A DNA stretch of 36,344 bases from an uncultured Eubacteriales bacterium (GCA_910583765.1 CAJTYS010000039.1:1-36344), one strand, 5' to 3'; numbered from the stretch's first letter, positions 1-7,528 are shown. Notes: generated from the letters alone by a model not told the origin. Numbers and translations: made by a program.

Positions 1-517
1 CTCTTATTCCTCCATCTCCACGATATAGCACTCGTCCTGGCAGCTTCGCCCCTGGTTCTTCACCAGCAGTTTGAATTCGTCGTACTCCGTCATGTTGTTC
101 GCTTTTAAAATCTGCCCCAGGTTCTGCCGTTCCGGAGGCGTCACTCTCGCCCGCACCCACCGCAAACTCCAGTCCTTGCCGATTTTCCTTTGATTTTTTT
201 GGATGAAATCGGCGATGATCAGAGGTGCTTCCCTGCTTTCTGTTGTTTCCGGCACTTCGATCTCGTACTCTTTTCTAGTCTCATCATAGGACAAAAAAGC
301 GATGTCTTTTTCTCCGAACCTCTCGTTTCCGTTTTCATCGATTAGAAGCTCGATGTTCGCTCCATGGCGGTCTCGATTGCAAATCAAATAATCCACCATG
401 AACATCTGATGCATGTATTCTTCCCAACCTTTGCGCCTGGCAAAATCCAAAGGGCTCTCTTTCCCTTCTTTGTGAAGTTCGTAATACGTATCAAAGGCAA
501 TTTTCCGCTCTGAAGCT
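1..517. repeat. Direct repeat, left copy of the kinase/partner region
   Basis: Positions 1-324 align with 4782-5105 and positions 321-517 align with 5415-5611, with scattered substitutions. The offset changes from 4781 to 5094 at a short shared word (CTCTC-A/G-TTTC), which marks a 313-bp deletion in the left copy. The repeat may continue past the left window edge. Confidence 0.85.
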
Positions 518-594
518 GCTACAGGAATTCTCATTGAATCTAATATTTCGCAACACTCTTCGATTACTATGGTTTCCAAATTCACCTTTTGCAT
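4..594 (-). pseudogene. HipA-like kinase fragment fused in frame to its small partner protein (deletion chimera)
   Basis: A 196-residue open frame that matches two separate genes further right. Residues of about 26-107 match the middle of the HipA-like kinase at 5104-5925, including the catalytic-loop motif NRDRHGAN. The remainder matches the small protein at 4785-5129. The join lies at the Asn-Glu-Arg shared by both parents, at about 320-330. Compared with the right copy, 313 bp are missing; 313 is 3n+1, which is what brings the two different frames together. The kinase N-lobe and the activation-loop motif (APLFDNG in the intact copy) are absent, so kinase activity is not expected. The first 25 residues match neither parent. 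A ribosome site (GAGGAAAG) precedes the ATG at 594, so the chimera may be translated. It follows the small gene at 619-846 by 24 bp. Confidence 0.75.
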
Positions 595-618
595 TTTTCT
601 TTCCTCGTACTCCGCATT

Positions 619-846
619 TCACACAAACAGCTCCGGCTCGTTTTCCAACAAATCCTGCACCAGGTACTTGTAATCCAAATTCTCTATCCCATATGTTCCT
701 TGCTCGATCTGCTCTGACAATCTGCTTCTATAATAAATATTCATCGTGTCTCGCATCTCCAACCTCTTGACCTGCGCCAGATGGCATATGATGTTTTTCT
801 CCAAGTTTTGTTTATATTGAAACGTCAATTCTAAATGGTCAACCAT
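619..846 (-). CDS. Small acidic protein of a DUF3791/DUF3990 triad
   Basis: About 75 residues, beginning MVDHLELTF. ATG at 846 is chosen because GTGGTGGGG lies just upstream and because it overlaps the end of the DUF3990 gene by 8 bp, as expected of a translationally coupled unit. I do not recognise a named family with certainty; the C-terminal half (YRSRLSEQIEQG followed by a YKYLVQDLL stretch) has the look of the small helical proteins that accompany DUF3990 in clostridia. It could be an antidote or accessory subunit to the predicted ADP-ribosyltransferase-like neighbour, but that is inference from position only. Confidence 0.6.
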   Translation of the reverse strand: MVDHLELTFQYKQNLEKNIICHLAQVKRLEMRDTMNIYYRSRLSEQIEQGTYGIENLDYKYLVQDLLENEPELFV

Positions 847-1330
847 TTTTCCCCACCACCACATATGCCTTTCTAAATGTTAAAATTTCTTCTAACGCTT
901 TCTGCTGGACAACGCAAATCTGATTATTTTTTCGATAATATGTCAGGGAATCGATTGCTTTTTCCTTGTCCCATAAACCTCGAAAGTACATGTCAACTGT
1001 TTTAAAAACATCGTCATTCGCGACTCTGCCAATGATGATGTCATATTCTTTATAAAGCGTTTCTCCCCTCCTGCAGGAACACACAAAATCTAGCCATTTC
1101 TCATTTTCATCGCCAAAAGACAGAACGCTATATCCTTTCAGTGAATCCCGCAGCTCATAAATGTTGACGATTGGCTCTTTTCTTTTTCTCAAGCTTTTCC
1201 GCAAAGCCCACTTTTCAGCCTGTTCCTGGTAGCTTGTCAGATAAAACTCCTTTCCAAAATCCAAATAATCTTTTGAAAATCTGATATTGGAATTTTCAAT
1301 GATATCCGTGCCGCCGTGATACACCCTCAT
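839..1330 (-). CDS. DUF3990 family protein, predicted ADP-ribosyltransferase-like toxin
   Basis: 163 residues. The N-terminus MRVYHGGTDII and the following LDFGKEFYLTSYQEQAEKWA stretch fit DUF3990 (PF13151), a family I recall as grouped with ADP-ribosyltransferase folds: His in YHGG, Tyr in FYLT, and a Gln near the C-terminus (NNQIC) stand where the H-Y-[QE] catalytic residues would be. The gene begins with an ATGA overlap (4 bp) on the DUF3791 gene and overlaps the next small gene by 8 bp, so three products are made from one message. Such tight triads with tiny partners are typical of toxin-antitoxin loci. No target or substrate can be read from the sequence. Confidence 0.75.
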   Translation of the reverse strand: MRVYHGGTDIIENSNIRFSKDYLDFGKEFYLTSYQEQAEKWALRKSLRKRKEPIVNIYELRDSLKGYSVLSFGDENEKWLDFVCSCRRGETLYKEYDIIIGRVANDDVFKTVDMYFRGLWDKEKAIDSLTYYRKNNQICVVQQKALEEILTFRKAYVVVGKNG

Positions 1331-1545
1331 ATTCGCACGCCCTTTTCTTCCGCGAATTCTGTGATGTCATTGATCAGATACTCCCTGCCTAGTGTGTGCA
1401 GCGTGTCGTAGCATGGAAAAATATAGCCGTCCAAAATGCCCGTCCGATCTAAAATCGCATACACCTGCGCCGGCAGCTTCTTCCAGGCCTCAGCCAAGCA
1501 GTGGATCAAATAAACGGCAAAATCCATCTCTTTTTCTCCGCACAT
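1327..1545 (-). CDS. DUF3791 family small protein
   Basis: 72 residues, MCGEKEMDFAVYLIHCLAEA onward, ending with the CYDTLHTLGREYLINDI segment typical of DUF3791 (PF12668). ATG at 1545 is chosen because AAAGGAGAG stands seven bases upstream. The open frame continues upstream to 1644, but that extension is antisense-frame reading of the hsdM-tail repeat and is not part of the gene. The stop codon overlaps the DUF3990 start (ATGA). DUF3791 proteins are regularly found beside DUF3990 and are candidate antitoxins; this role is inferred from context. Confidence 0.75.
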   Translation of the reverse strand: MCGEKEMDFAVYLIHCLAEAWKKLPAQVYAILDRTGILDGYIFPCYDTLHTLGREYLINDITEFAEEKGVRI

Positions 1546-1566
1546 GCCGGTTCTCTCCTTTCTACG

Positions 1567-1641
1567 AAAACTCACAAATTCGAATTTGGCCCCTCTGCCC
1601 CCAGCAGGCGCTCCAGCGCCTGCGTCTCCGTTTGAATTACC
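1567..1641. repeat. 75-bp direct repeat of the hsdM 3' end (left copy)
   Basis: Matches 5964-6038 with two mismatches. On the minus strand it encodes the last 21 or so residues of HsdM, ending in LLGAEGPNSNL. Here it is joined in frame to the winged-helix end of an unrelated gene, so the repeat marks a recombination junction. Confidence 0.9.
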
Positions 1642-2364
1642 CAATGTCCATACCGCTTACCGCCTTTTCGGACAATTCGCCCACTTTCTTTCAATCTATG
1701 CATGGCCCTTTGTATTGAAGACACTGATATTTGTAGCCTATTTGCTAATTCCTTCTGATTCAATTTCGCATCTTTCCGCAATTCACTCACAATCTGGTCA
1801 TCCAAAACATCATCCAAAACATCACCCTGATGTTTTGGTTTTTTAACTTCTGATGTTTTAGCGCTTTCAAGGGCTGTGAATTTAACAGTAATATCATCTC
1901 CAAGCACCGTATATTCTGGATTGGGCGTGCCAAGTTCTCTGCAAGCCTCACAAATTTTTTGGATTCCACGTCCCCATGCTTCGATATAGCCTTCTCGATA
2001 AAAAGCATTTGCTATGGACGGATTAAACGGTACCGATCTATGTGGTCGCATTAATGATTCCGCATTCCACCCAGATGGAAGAATGCAACTATTGCTAATG
2101 TACATTGCGTTTTCTTCAATCCGTATCTGAATCGGCACGCTTCTGGCATAATTATTATGAGCCAACGCATTTATAGATGGCCCCACGGACACCTTCACGC
2201 GGAAATGGATACATTTCCACTCGAACATCATGTTCATAGGTAATTTTCGCTTTCAAGTACTTGGTGTAAATAAGGTCAATAGCTTGGTCAGCCATACGAA
2301 ACAGCGATCCTTCTAACATGTCTTGATACTGAAGGTCTGCTCCTTCACCAATAAGGGAAGTCAC
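1572..2364 (-). pseudogene. RecG-like ATP-binding protein (HATPase_c_4) with winged helix; truncated, frameshifted, with an hsdM tail
   Basis: Two overlapping frames give one protein. The upstream frame (2155-2364) reads to MYPFPREGVRGAIY and the downstream frame resumes at NALAHNNYARSVPIQIRI. Removing one A from the AAA run at 2170-2172 (TTT on the plus strand) restores a continuous GAIYNALAHNNYA, so a one-base insertion broke the gene. The domain is the ATP-binding part of AlbA_2/RecG-like regulators (PREAIRNA-type motif, LPSGW, EAWGRGIQKI), followed by a winged helix (LNQKELANRLQISVSSIQRA). The N-terminal AlbA_2 domain is missing and an in-frame TGA lies at 2365-2367. The last residues, from IQTET onward, are copied from HsdM. 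Likely a dead remnant. Confidence 0.75.
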
Positions 2365-2404
2365 TCAGCCCATGAAGAAAGTGCAGAGAATAACGTCATG
2401 CGAT

Positions 2405-2809
2405 TCACAAAAGCAGTTCGGCTGGCGCAAGCGCAGAAATGCCAAAACCTTCAAAATCTTTTTTATTTCGTGTGACAATATAATCGCAATGGTTGGATTT
2501 TGCGCAGGTAGCCACCAGACAATCCTCAAAATCCTTTGCTTTCTTTTGAAAGGCGATCAGAACATCGTTGTTGGTAACGCCGCACACTTTGACAATCTCT
2601 AGAAGTTTTCCGACTGCTTTATACGCAAGTTCTGTGCTGTGCGTATGTTTTCTGACAAGATAATAAATATCTGTGACAGAAGACGCAGACACGAACCCAT
2701 CTATTTTGTGTTCTTCACAGAGTTTTAGCACTCTATAGGAGTCTTCCACAAAAGGCTCCCGTTCCAGCAGCACATCGAGGATCACATTGGTGTCACACAT
2801 GATTTTCAT
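2405..2809 (-). CDS. PIN-domain toxin (VapC-like ribonuclease)
   Basis: 134 residues from the ATG at 2809. MKIMCDTNVILDVLL carries the first PIN acidic residue (Asp6). The later acidic positions fall in AKDFEDCLVA (Asp93, Asp96) and TRNKKDF (Asp118). Family members are metal-dependent ribonucleases that cut tRNA or other RNA when released from their antitoxin. The start overlaps the antitoxin stop by 17 bp. The longer upstream start is unlikely, since those residues would reread the antitoxin end. The C-terminus LAPAELLL is usual for this PIN group, so the protein looks complete. Confidence 0.88.
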   Translation of the reverse strand: MKIMCDTNVILDVLLEREPFVEDSYRVLKLCEEHKIDGFVSASSVTDIYYLVRKHTHSTELAYKAVGKLLEIVKVCGVTNNDVLIAFQKKAKDFEDCLVATCAKSNHCDYIVTRNKKDFEGFGISALAPAELLL

Positions 2810-3020
2810 ATTTTGACAATCGCTCCTCTCGCAAAGAATCCGTATCAATATCAGAAGGAACGTCTTTTAGCATCCCTCGGAGGGAATCCACTGCGGAAAC
2901 TTGAGGATTCACGACCTTTGCGATCATTTTTCCATTGCGGGTGATAAAGATATCTTCCTTGGCAATCAGCTCGAGATACTTCCCGAAATTGGTTTTAAAT
3001 TCCGTTGCTGTAACCACCAT
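2793..3020 (-). CDS. Phd/YefM-type antitoxin
   Basis: 75 residues, MVVTATEFKTNFGKYLEL followed by ITRNGKMIAKVVNP, the standard Phd/YefM DNA-binding fold; the acidic C-terminus (SDIDTDSLREERLSKYE) is the toxin-binding tail. A strong ribosome site (GGAAAGGTGG) lies upstream of the ATG at 3020. The gene is followed by, and overlaps, the PIN toxin. Antitoxins of this class bind their own promoter, and two direct repeats lie just upstream at 3083-3129. Confidence 0.9.
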   Translation of the reverse strand: MVVTATEFKTNFGKYLELIAKEDIFITRNGKMIAKVVNPQVSAVDSLRGMLKDVPSDIDTDSLREERLSKYENHV

Positions 3021-3052
3021 AACAAATCCACCTTTCCTCTCATCTTGTTTTT

Positions 3053-3129
3053 ATTGTATGCGATTTCAGAATTAAAATCAAGAAAATCGTTCAATATCGT
3101 AGAAATAGTCAACAAAATCGTTCGATATG
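3053..3129 (-). promoter_or_regulatory. Promoter and direct-repeat operators of the Phd/PIN operon
   Basis: On the minus strand TTGATT (3076-3081) and TACAAT (3053-3058) are separated by exactly 17 bp, 33 bp before the antitoxin ATG. Immediately upstream lie two near-identical blocks, AAAATCGTTC-A/G-ATAT on the plus strand, at 3083-3099 and 3114-3129, 31 bp apart (three helical turns). They are candidate antitoxin-binding sites. Confidence 0.6.
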
Positions 3130-3201
3130 TAAATGGCATGTCAATCCATTGTTTCTTAATGTCCTATTTGCTTTAATCCGCTGCGCAGCATTAGAGAAAA
3201 G

Positions 3202-3492
3202 CTATATTTTTTCATATAGGACAATCCTTTCTTTTTCAATGGAATTTAGCAGCGCATTGGAAACGTCTCTATCCAAATTCACCACGTCATACTCTAATAG
3301 CGTCCAAGTTTCTTCATTCACATCCAATGCAAAACGAAGGATGTCTCCGCCGCTGACTGCTAGATCGATGTCACTGGCTCTGCTGAAATCGCCCCGCGCT
3401 CTGGAACCAAACAAAATTACTTTGCTTAGTTCATATTTTTGCGCCAAACTTTTGATCTCTGCGATTACTCTCGACTTTATTCCTGTTTCCAT
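3202..3492 (-). CDS. MNT-type minimal nucleotidyltransferase
   Basis: 96 residues. ILFGSRARGDFSRASDIDLAV contains the complete Pol-beta-like motif: Gly-Ser at 29-30 and metal-binding Asp41 and Asp43, with a third Asp in YDVVNLD. MNT proteins are the antitoxin half of HEPN-MNT modules, where they add AMP to the HEPN toxin. No HEPN gene is adjacent: hsdS ends 22 bp upstream and the Phd/PIN pair follows. It is probably co-transcribed with hsdS. It may be a stranded antitoxin or act on another protein of the island. Confidence 0.85.
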   Translation of the reverse strand: METGIKSRVIAEIKSLAQKYELSKVILFGSRARGDFSRASDIDLAVSGGDILRFALDVNEETWTLLEYDVVNLDRDVSNALLNSIEKERIVLYEKI

Positions 3493-3514
3493 AAGTCAAC
3501 ACCCTACTAGGATT

Positions 3515-4669
3515 CTATCCAAAATATTTCTGCATGAGACTGTCGAATAACAACTGCGTTTCATCGAGGGATTTTTGGATGGCAGCTTTCGATTTGTCGG
3601 TCGCCTGGACGAAGGCGGCGAATTGGTTTTGGAGATCGATGGGCGGCAAGATGATCTTCAACTTGAACAATCGTTCCTTTGAAATGTTAGACATCGACTT
3701 TGCTGAACCTGTGGCAATCGCCTGCATGCGCTTTCTAAACAAATCATGGTTAATTAGCTTCCAAATGAATACTTTATTGCATCTACGAGTTGTATTTAAT
3801 CGGAAGATAAGATCAGGCATCATCAGTCTGTCAGGAGTGTCATAAATATATGCACACATGCCGACTAATTCTGGCGTGTTTTTTCGAGTGAACAACAGAT
3901 CTCCATTTCGAACAGCTACGTCTTCAATAAATTGGCTTTTATCAAGCATTGCTTTGTTTTCTTTTGGACGATAGAAACCATACGTAACCGCACTGAGTTT
4001 GAGTACCGCAGGCCAGTTACCTTGCCGAGGGTTTACATCGCATACAAAACTTTTTCCATTATCAATGCTTTCTAAGCAGGTCGAAAGCGCCACTTGTTCC
4101 CAGCCCATCCCATTCCCAACAGGATCCCCGAACAACTCGACAAATCGGGATTTCACAAGTTCGTCCAACTTCGCAAGCTGCGCCTTCCTTAACGAAATTA
4201 AACGCCAACATTTCCTTAATTTCTCCGCTTTTAATTTCTGCTCGTTGATGTCCGGCAGTTCAATCTCGATATTTTCAACAATATTTTTAGAAATTTCTTT
4301 AAACGTCGCCCCTCTCCCTAGCGAGTTCAAATATTCATTTTTACTTTTCAAAAACCAATACAAATATGTATTCTCAATCTGCTGGGAACATATGAGATTT
4401 TTAAATCCTTGATTACAATACAACTGCTTTCCGGCAATAGCAACTTTACCAATGGGCGCTCTTGAAGATAAAATCACAGTACCTTTTGGCAACGGTTTGA
4501 GTCCTGTTTCATCAACGCCTAGTTGAGTGATTTTTCTTTTGCTCTCAGTTATGATATAGGTGTTCTCATTTAATTCCGCAGGTGTAATCCGGTCTATGTC
4601 TCCGTCCCAAAACTCTTCTGTTTTTGTTTTAGGTGTGCTTCCCGACACAATCTTACATACATTTCCCAA
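3515..4669 (-). CDS. hsdS: Type I restriction-modification specificity subunit HsdS (start region damaged)
   Basis: 384 residues with two target-recognition domains. TRD1 (about residues 1-150) opens with KIVSGSTPKTK and carries LPKGTVILSSRAPIG. A central coiled coil (about 155-185, KLDELVKSRFVELFGDP) follows, then TRD2 (about 190-345) and a C-terminal helix (SLDETQLLFDSLMQKYFG). HsdS chooses the DNA sequence for the HsdM methylase. The TTG at 4669 is the first usable start in this frame, but the best ribosome site (GGGAG) lies before an ATG at 4684 that reads ATG-GCG-TAA in the same frame. So codon 3 is an ochre stop and translation would need reinitiation at the TTG. The gene follows the kinase partner by about 100 bp. 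Confidence 0.85.
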   Translation of the reverse strand: MGNVCKIVSGSTPKTKTEEFWDGDIDRITPAELNENTYIITESKRKITQLGVDETGLKPLPKGTVILSSRAPIGKVAIAGKQLYCNQGFKNLICSQQIENTYLYWFLKSKNEYLNSLGRGATFKEISKNIVENIEIELPDINEQKLKAEKLRKCWRLISLRKAQLAKLDELVKSRFVELFGDPVGNGMGWEQVALSTCLESIDNGKSFVCDVNPRQGNWPAVLKLSAVTYGFYRPKENKAMLDKSQFIEDVAVRNGDLLFTRKNTPELVGMCAYIYDTPDRLMMPDLIFRLNTTRRCNKVFIWKLINHDLFRKRMQAIATGSAKSMSNISKERLFKLKIILPPIDLQNQFAAFVQATDKSKAAIQKSLDETQLLFDSLMQKYFG

Positions 4670-4781
4670 TTTTACTTACGCCATATTCTTCTCCCTGCAA
4701 ACCGCTTTCGCTTAGGATGATCTTGTTTTACATTTGAATGAAAATTTTCCAAGGGCAACTTTATCACTATGCCAATAACCC

Positions 4782-5611
4782 CTCTTATTCCTCCATCTCC
4801 ACGATATAGCACTCGTCCTGGCAGCTTCTCCCCTGGTTCTTCACCAGCAGCTTGAATTCATCGTACTCCGTCATGTTGTTCGCCTTTAAAATCTGCCCCA
4901 GATTCTGCCGTTCCGGAGGCGTCACTCGCGCTCGCACCCATCGCAAACTCCATTCCTTGCTGATTTTTCTTTGATTCTTTTGGATGAAATCGGCTATGAT
5001 CAGAGGCGCTTCCCCGCTTTTCGTTGTTTCCGGCACTTCAATCTTGTACTCTTTTTTAGTCTCGTCATAGGACAAAAAGGCGATGTCTTTTTCTCCGAAC
5101 CTCTCATTTCGAATGGCAAATTTGCGCATATCGCTTCCACCTTTCCCAAATCATCTCCCATATCTTCTCCAAATGCGTGCTTGAAAGAATCCCGTCCAAG
5201 CCGCTCAGAAGATATTTTTTGTCTTGCTCGCAAAGTTTTCCACCGCACACGCTTCGCCCTTTGGGAACAAAACGCAAATTGTACTCCACGGATTTCGCCC
5301 CGATGAAATTGTTGACGGCTTTGTCTTCCAGGACATCATACTTTCGGACGCTCTCCTGGTTATCATAACACGAAAACAAGAGTGACAATCCGTTGTCAAA
5401 AAGCGGGGCGATTCTCTCGTTTCCGTTTTCATCGATCAGCAATTCGATGTTCGCTCCATGGCGATCTCGATTGCAAATCAAATAATCCACCACGAACATC
5501 TGACACACGTATTCTTCCCAACCTTTGCGCCTGGCAAAATCCAAAGGGCTCTCTTTCCCTTCTTTGTGAAGTTCGTAGTATGTGTCAAAGGCAATTTTCC
5601 GCTCTGACGCT
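4782..5611. repeat. Direct repeat, right (complete) copy of the kinase/partner region
   Basis: 4782-5105 and 5415-5611 match 1-324 and 321-517. The intervening 5106-5414 segment, which encodes the kinase C-lobe and the start of the partner, is absent from the left copy. Confidence 0.85.
4785..5129 (-). CDS. Small partner protein of the HipA-like kinase
   Basis: 114 residues, MRKFAIRNERFGEKDIAFLS onward, ending QDECYIVEMEE. It overlaps the kinase end by 26 bp and lies between the kinase and hsdS. The ordered parts are a beta-rich N-terminal half and a helical segment with PPERQNLGQILKANNMTEYDEFKLL. I recall similar proteins downstream of HipA-like kinases in clostridia, but I know no assigned function. 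Position suggests a toxin-antitoxin-like pair in which it is either the kinase's regulator or its substrate. The same sequence recurs as the C-terminus of the chimera at 4-594. Confidence 0.7.
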   Translation of the reverse strand: MRKFAIRNERFGEKDIAFLSYDETKKEYKIEVPETTKSGEAPLIIADFIQKNQRKISKEWSLRWVRARVTPPERQNLGQILKANNMTEYDEFKLLVKNQGRSCQDECYIVEMEE

Positions 5612-5925
5612 TTACGAAAGTTCTCCGATTTACAAATATAGCCTTCCAGTTCCGTGTCATCGACCAAAATCTTGGCGTGGATCAGCTGGTATTCCAAGTG
5701 TTCGATCTCCAATATGGACAAAAGCCTCGCCACGATCAATTCGTTCACGCATTCGTGACCGAAAATTCCCCGATAACTGTCAAAATTGGAGAGTTTGTAG
5801 TAATACCTTTTCCCGTCTTCCTCTTCGTACGCCTTTAAAAAGCATCCCGGCGTTCCTGGGGACAATTTCCGGTCCGTCCAATCCAGATGCCGCAGATCCT
5901 GAAGTTCTGTTATCAAATCTTTCAA
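5104..5925 (-). CDS. HipA-like Ser/Thr kinase (single-domain type)
   Basis: 273 residues. The N-lobe holds YYYKLSN (Lys44, ATP) and the family-typical GIFGHECVNELIVARLL. The catalytic loop is NRDRHGAN (152-159, Asp154) and the metal-binding motif is APLFDNGLSLL (Asp177). Family members phosphorylate translation factors or tRNA synthetases and cause growth arrest. There is no ATG in frame: the start is TTG at 5925, with AAAGGGG about ten bases upstream and a TAA just before it. It sits between hsdM and its small partner inside a type I restriction-modification operon, which suggests a role in coupling restriction state to growth control. This last point is inference. Confidence 0.82.
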   Translation of the reverse strand: MKDLITELQDLRHLDWTDRKLSPGTPGCFLKAYEEEDGKRYYYKLSNFDSYRGIFGHECVNELIVARLLSILEIEHLEYQLIHAKILVDDTELEGYICKSENFRKASERKIAFDTYYELHKEGKESPLDFARRKGWEEYVCQMFVVDYLICNRDRHGANIELLIDENGNERIAPLFDNGLSLLFSCYDNQESVRKYDVLEDKAVNNFIGAKSVEYNLRFVPKGRSVCGGKLCEQDKKYLLSGLDGILSSTHLEKIWEMIWERWKRYAQICHSK

Positions 5926-5963
5926 ATCATCGCCGCCCCTTTACGCTTTCCGTTTTTCCCGCA

Positions 5964-6038
5964 AAAACTCACAAATTCGAATTTGGCCCCTCTGCCCCCA
6001 GCAGGCGCTCCAGCTCCCGCGTCTCCGTTTGAATTACC
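5964..6038. repeat. 75-bp direct repeat of the hsdM 3' end (right copy)
   Basis: The native location of the repeat found at 1567-1641. It covers the last codons of hsdM, the stop codon, and a few bases beyond. Confidence 0.9.
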
Positions 6039-7528
6039 TGCTCCAATTTCTTGATATTGGCAAGGATTTCTGATGTTGGAGGGTACTCAATCGGGACGTA
6101 CTCGATTTCTTTGTATTTATTGATGGACAAATCATAATCATTGCTAGCGATTTCTTCTTTTGGAACCAGAAAGCTCTGTTCCGTACGCTTTCTCTCCTTT
6201 TCATCATCAAGCTTTTTAAACCGCTGGATAATATCTGGGATGTCGTTATCCTCTATCTTTGAACGCTTGTCATCCAAACTGTAGCCATCTACTTCCATAT
6301 TATAAAACCAAACATTTTCTGTGCCGCCCGCATCTGTCTTTGTAAAAATAAGCACTGCCGTGGAAACACCGGCATACGGCTTGAACACGCCTGACGGCAT
6401 GGAAATCACAGCTCGCAGATGATGGTTTTCAACCAGCTCTTTTCTTATGGACTTGTGGGCTTTGCTGCTTCCAAACAAAACACCGTCTGGAACGATGCAT
6501 GCGCATTGCCCGCCTTTTTTCAACAGCCTTATGAACAACGCCAAGAACAAAAGCTCTGTTTTCTTAGTATTGGCCACACTTTTTAAGTTGTCATGAATGC
6601 TTTCTGCGTCAATGGTTCCTTTAAAAGGAGGATTCGCCAAACACATCGTATACTTGCCGCTGATGTCATTTTGTTTTGAGACGCTGTCTTTATAATTGAT
6701 TTCAGGGTTTGTGATAGAATGAAGCATCAAATTCATTGCTGAAATTCTCAGCATAGTCCGGTCCGTGTCAAAGCCTGTGAACGCTGAATTGGAAAAATGC
6801 TCCCATTGCTCTGAAGTCATGGTTTCCTCATAGTGCTTCCGAATGTGATCTGACGCAGATACCAAAAAACCCGCCGTTCCGCAAGCCGGATCACAAATCA
6901 CATCATCTGGCGTAGGCTCCAATAACGCTACCATCATTTCACGAATATGCTTTGGTGTCCGAAACTACCCATTTTGTCCTGCGGTTGATAATTTCCCCAA
7001 CATATATTCGTACAAGTCTCCCTGCATATCCAAATCAGACAGATCGTTTTCATATAAATCATCCAGCCCTGTGATCACCTTTTGCAAAACCTGCGGCGTT
7101 GGAATCAGGAACATGGCATCATCCATATAACGTGCGAACGCTGTTTTTTCCTGGTTTTCGTCACCAGCGGCAGCTTCGACCTCTATTAGCTCCCCATTCT
7201 CTCCAACATCAGGCAGCCTGCCGTGCTTCATGCCTTTTACCGCCGGAAAGACCCTCTGGGAAAGGATTTCAAAAATGATTCTCGGGTCGCTTTCTTTAAA
7301 CCTGCTCCAGCGCATGGATTGCCCGCTCTCTGTTTGGGGAAAAATCTTGCTCATAGTTTCCCCCGTCAGGTTCTCCAGTTCTTCCATTTCCAGTTCTTTT
7401 TCATCCAGTGAACGTATGAACATCAGATAGGTAAGCTGTTCTACCACTGTGATCGGATTTGTGATCCCGCCAGCCCATATGTCCAGCCAAATTTTATCTA
7501 CTTTGTTTTTTATCTCACCTGTTATCAT
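5969..7528 (-). pseudogene. hsdM: Type I restriction-modification methylase HsdM, interrupted by an in-frame amber codon
   Basis: The N-terminal frame (6965-7528) has the HsdM_N domain (WAGGITNPITVVEQLTYLMF) and stops after LSTAGQNG. The next frame is the same frame: TAG replaces the Gln of the family motif GQNGQFRTPKHIRE, and the methylase resumes as MMVALLEPTPDD. SAM-binding DPACGTAGFLV and the N6-adenine motif NPPF (CLANPPFKG) are both intact, as is the C-terminal helix used to contact HsdS. A single C-to-T change explains the stop. The ATG at 6937 has no clear ribosome site. Start at 7528 is supported by GGGAGG. Without read-through the methylase, and so any partner HsdR, should be inactive. 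Confidence 0.88.

Noticed and set aside
1545..1644. N-terminal extension of the DUF3791 gene up to 1644
   Set aside because: It reads through the hsdM-tail repeat in another frame; a strong ribosome site fixes the start at 1545.
5382..6032. 216-codon plus-strand frame over the kinase and hsdM tail
   Set aside because: Antisense to the HipA-like gene; Arg/Ser/Pro-rich reading typical of a shadow frame.
4667..6970. Reassignment of UAG/UAA to Gln in this organism
   Set aside because: Many other genes in the window end normally at TAA and TAG, so simple mutation is the better explanation.
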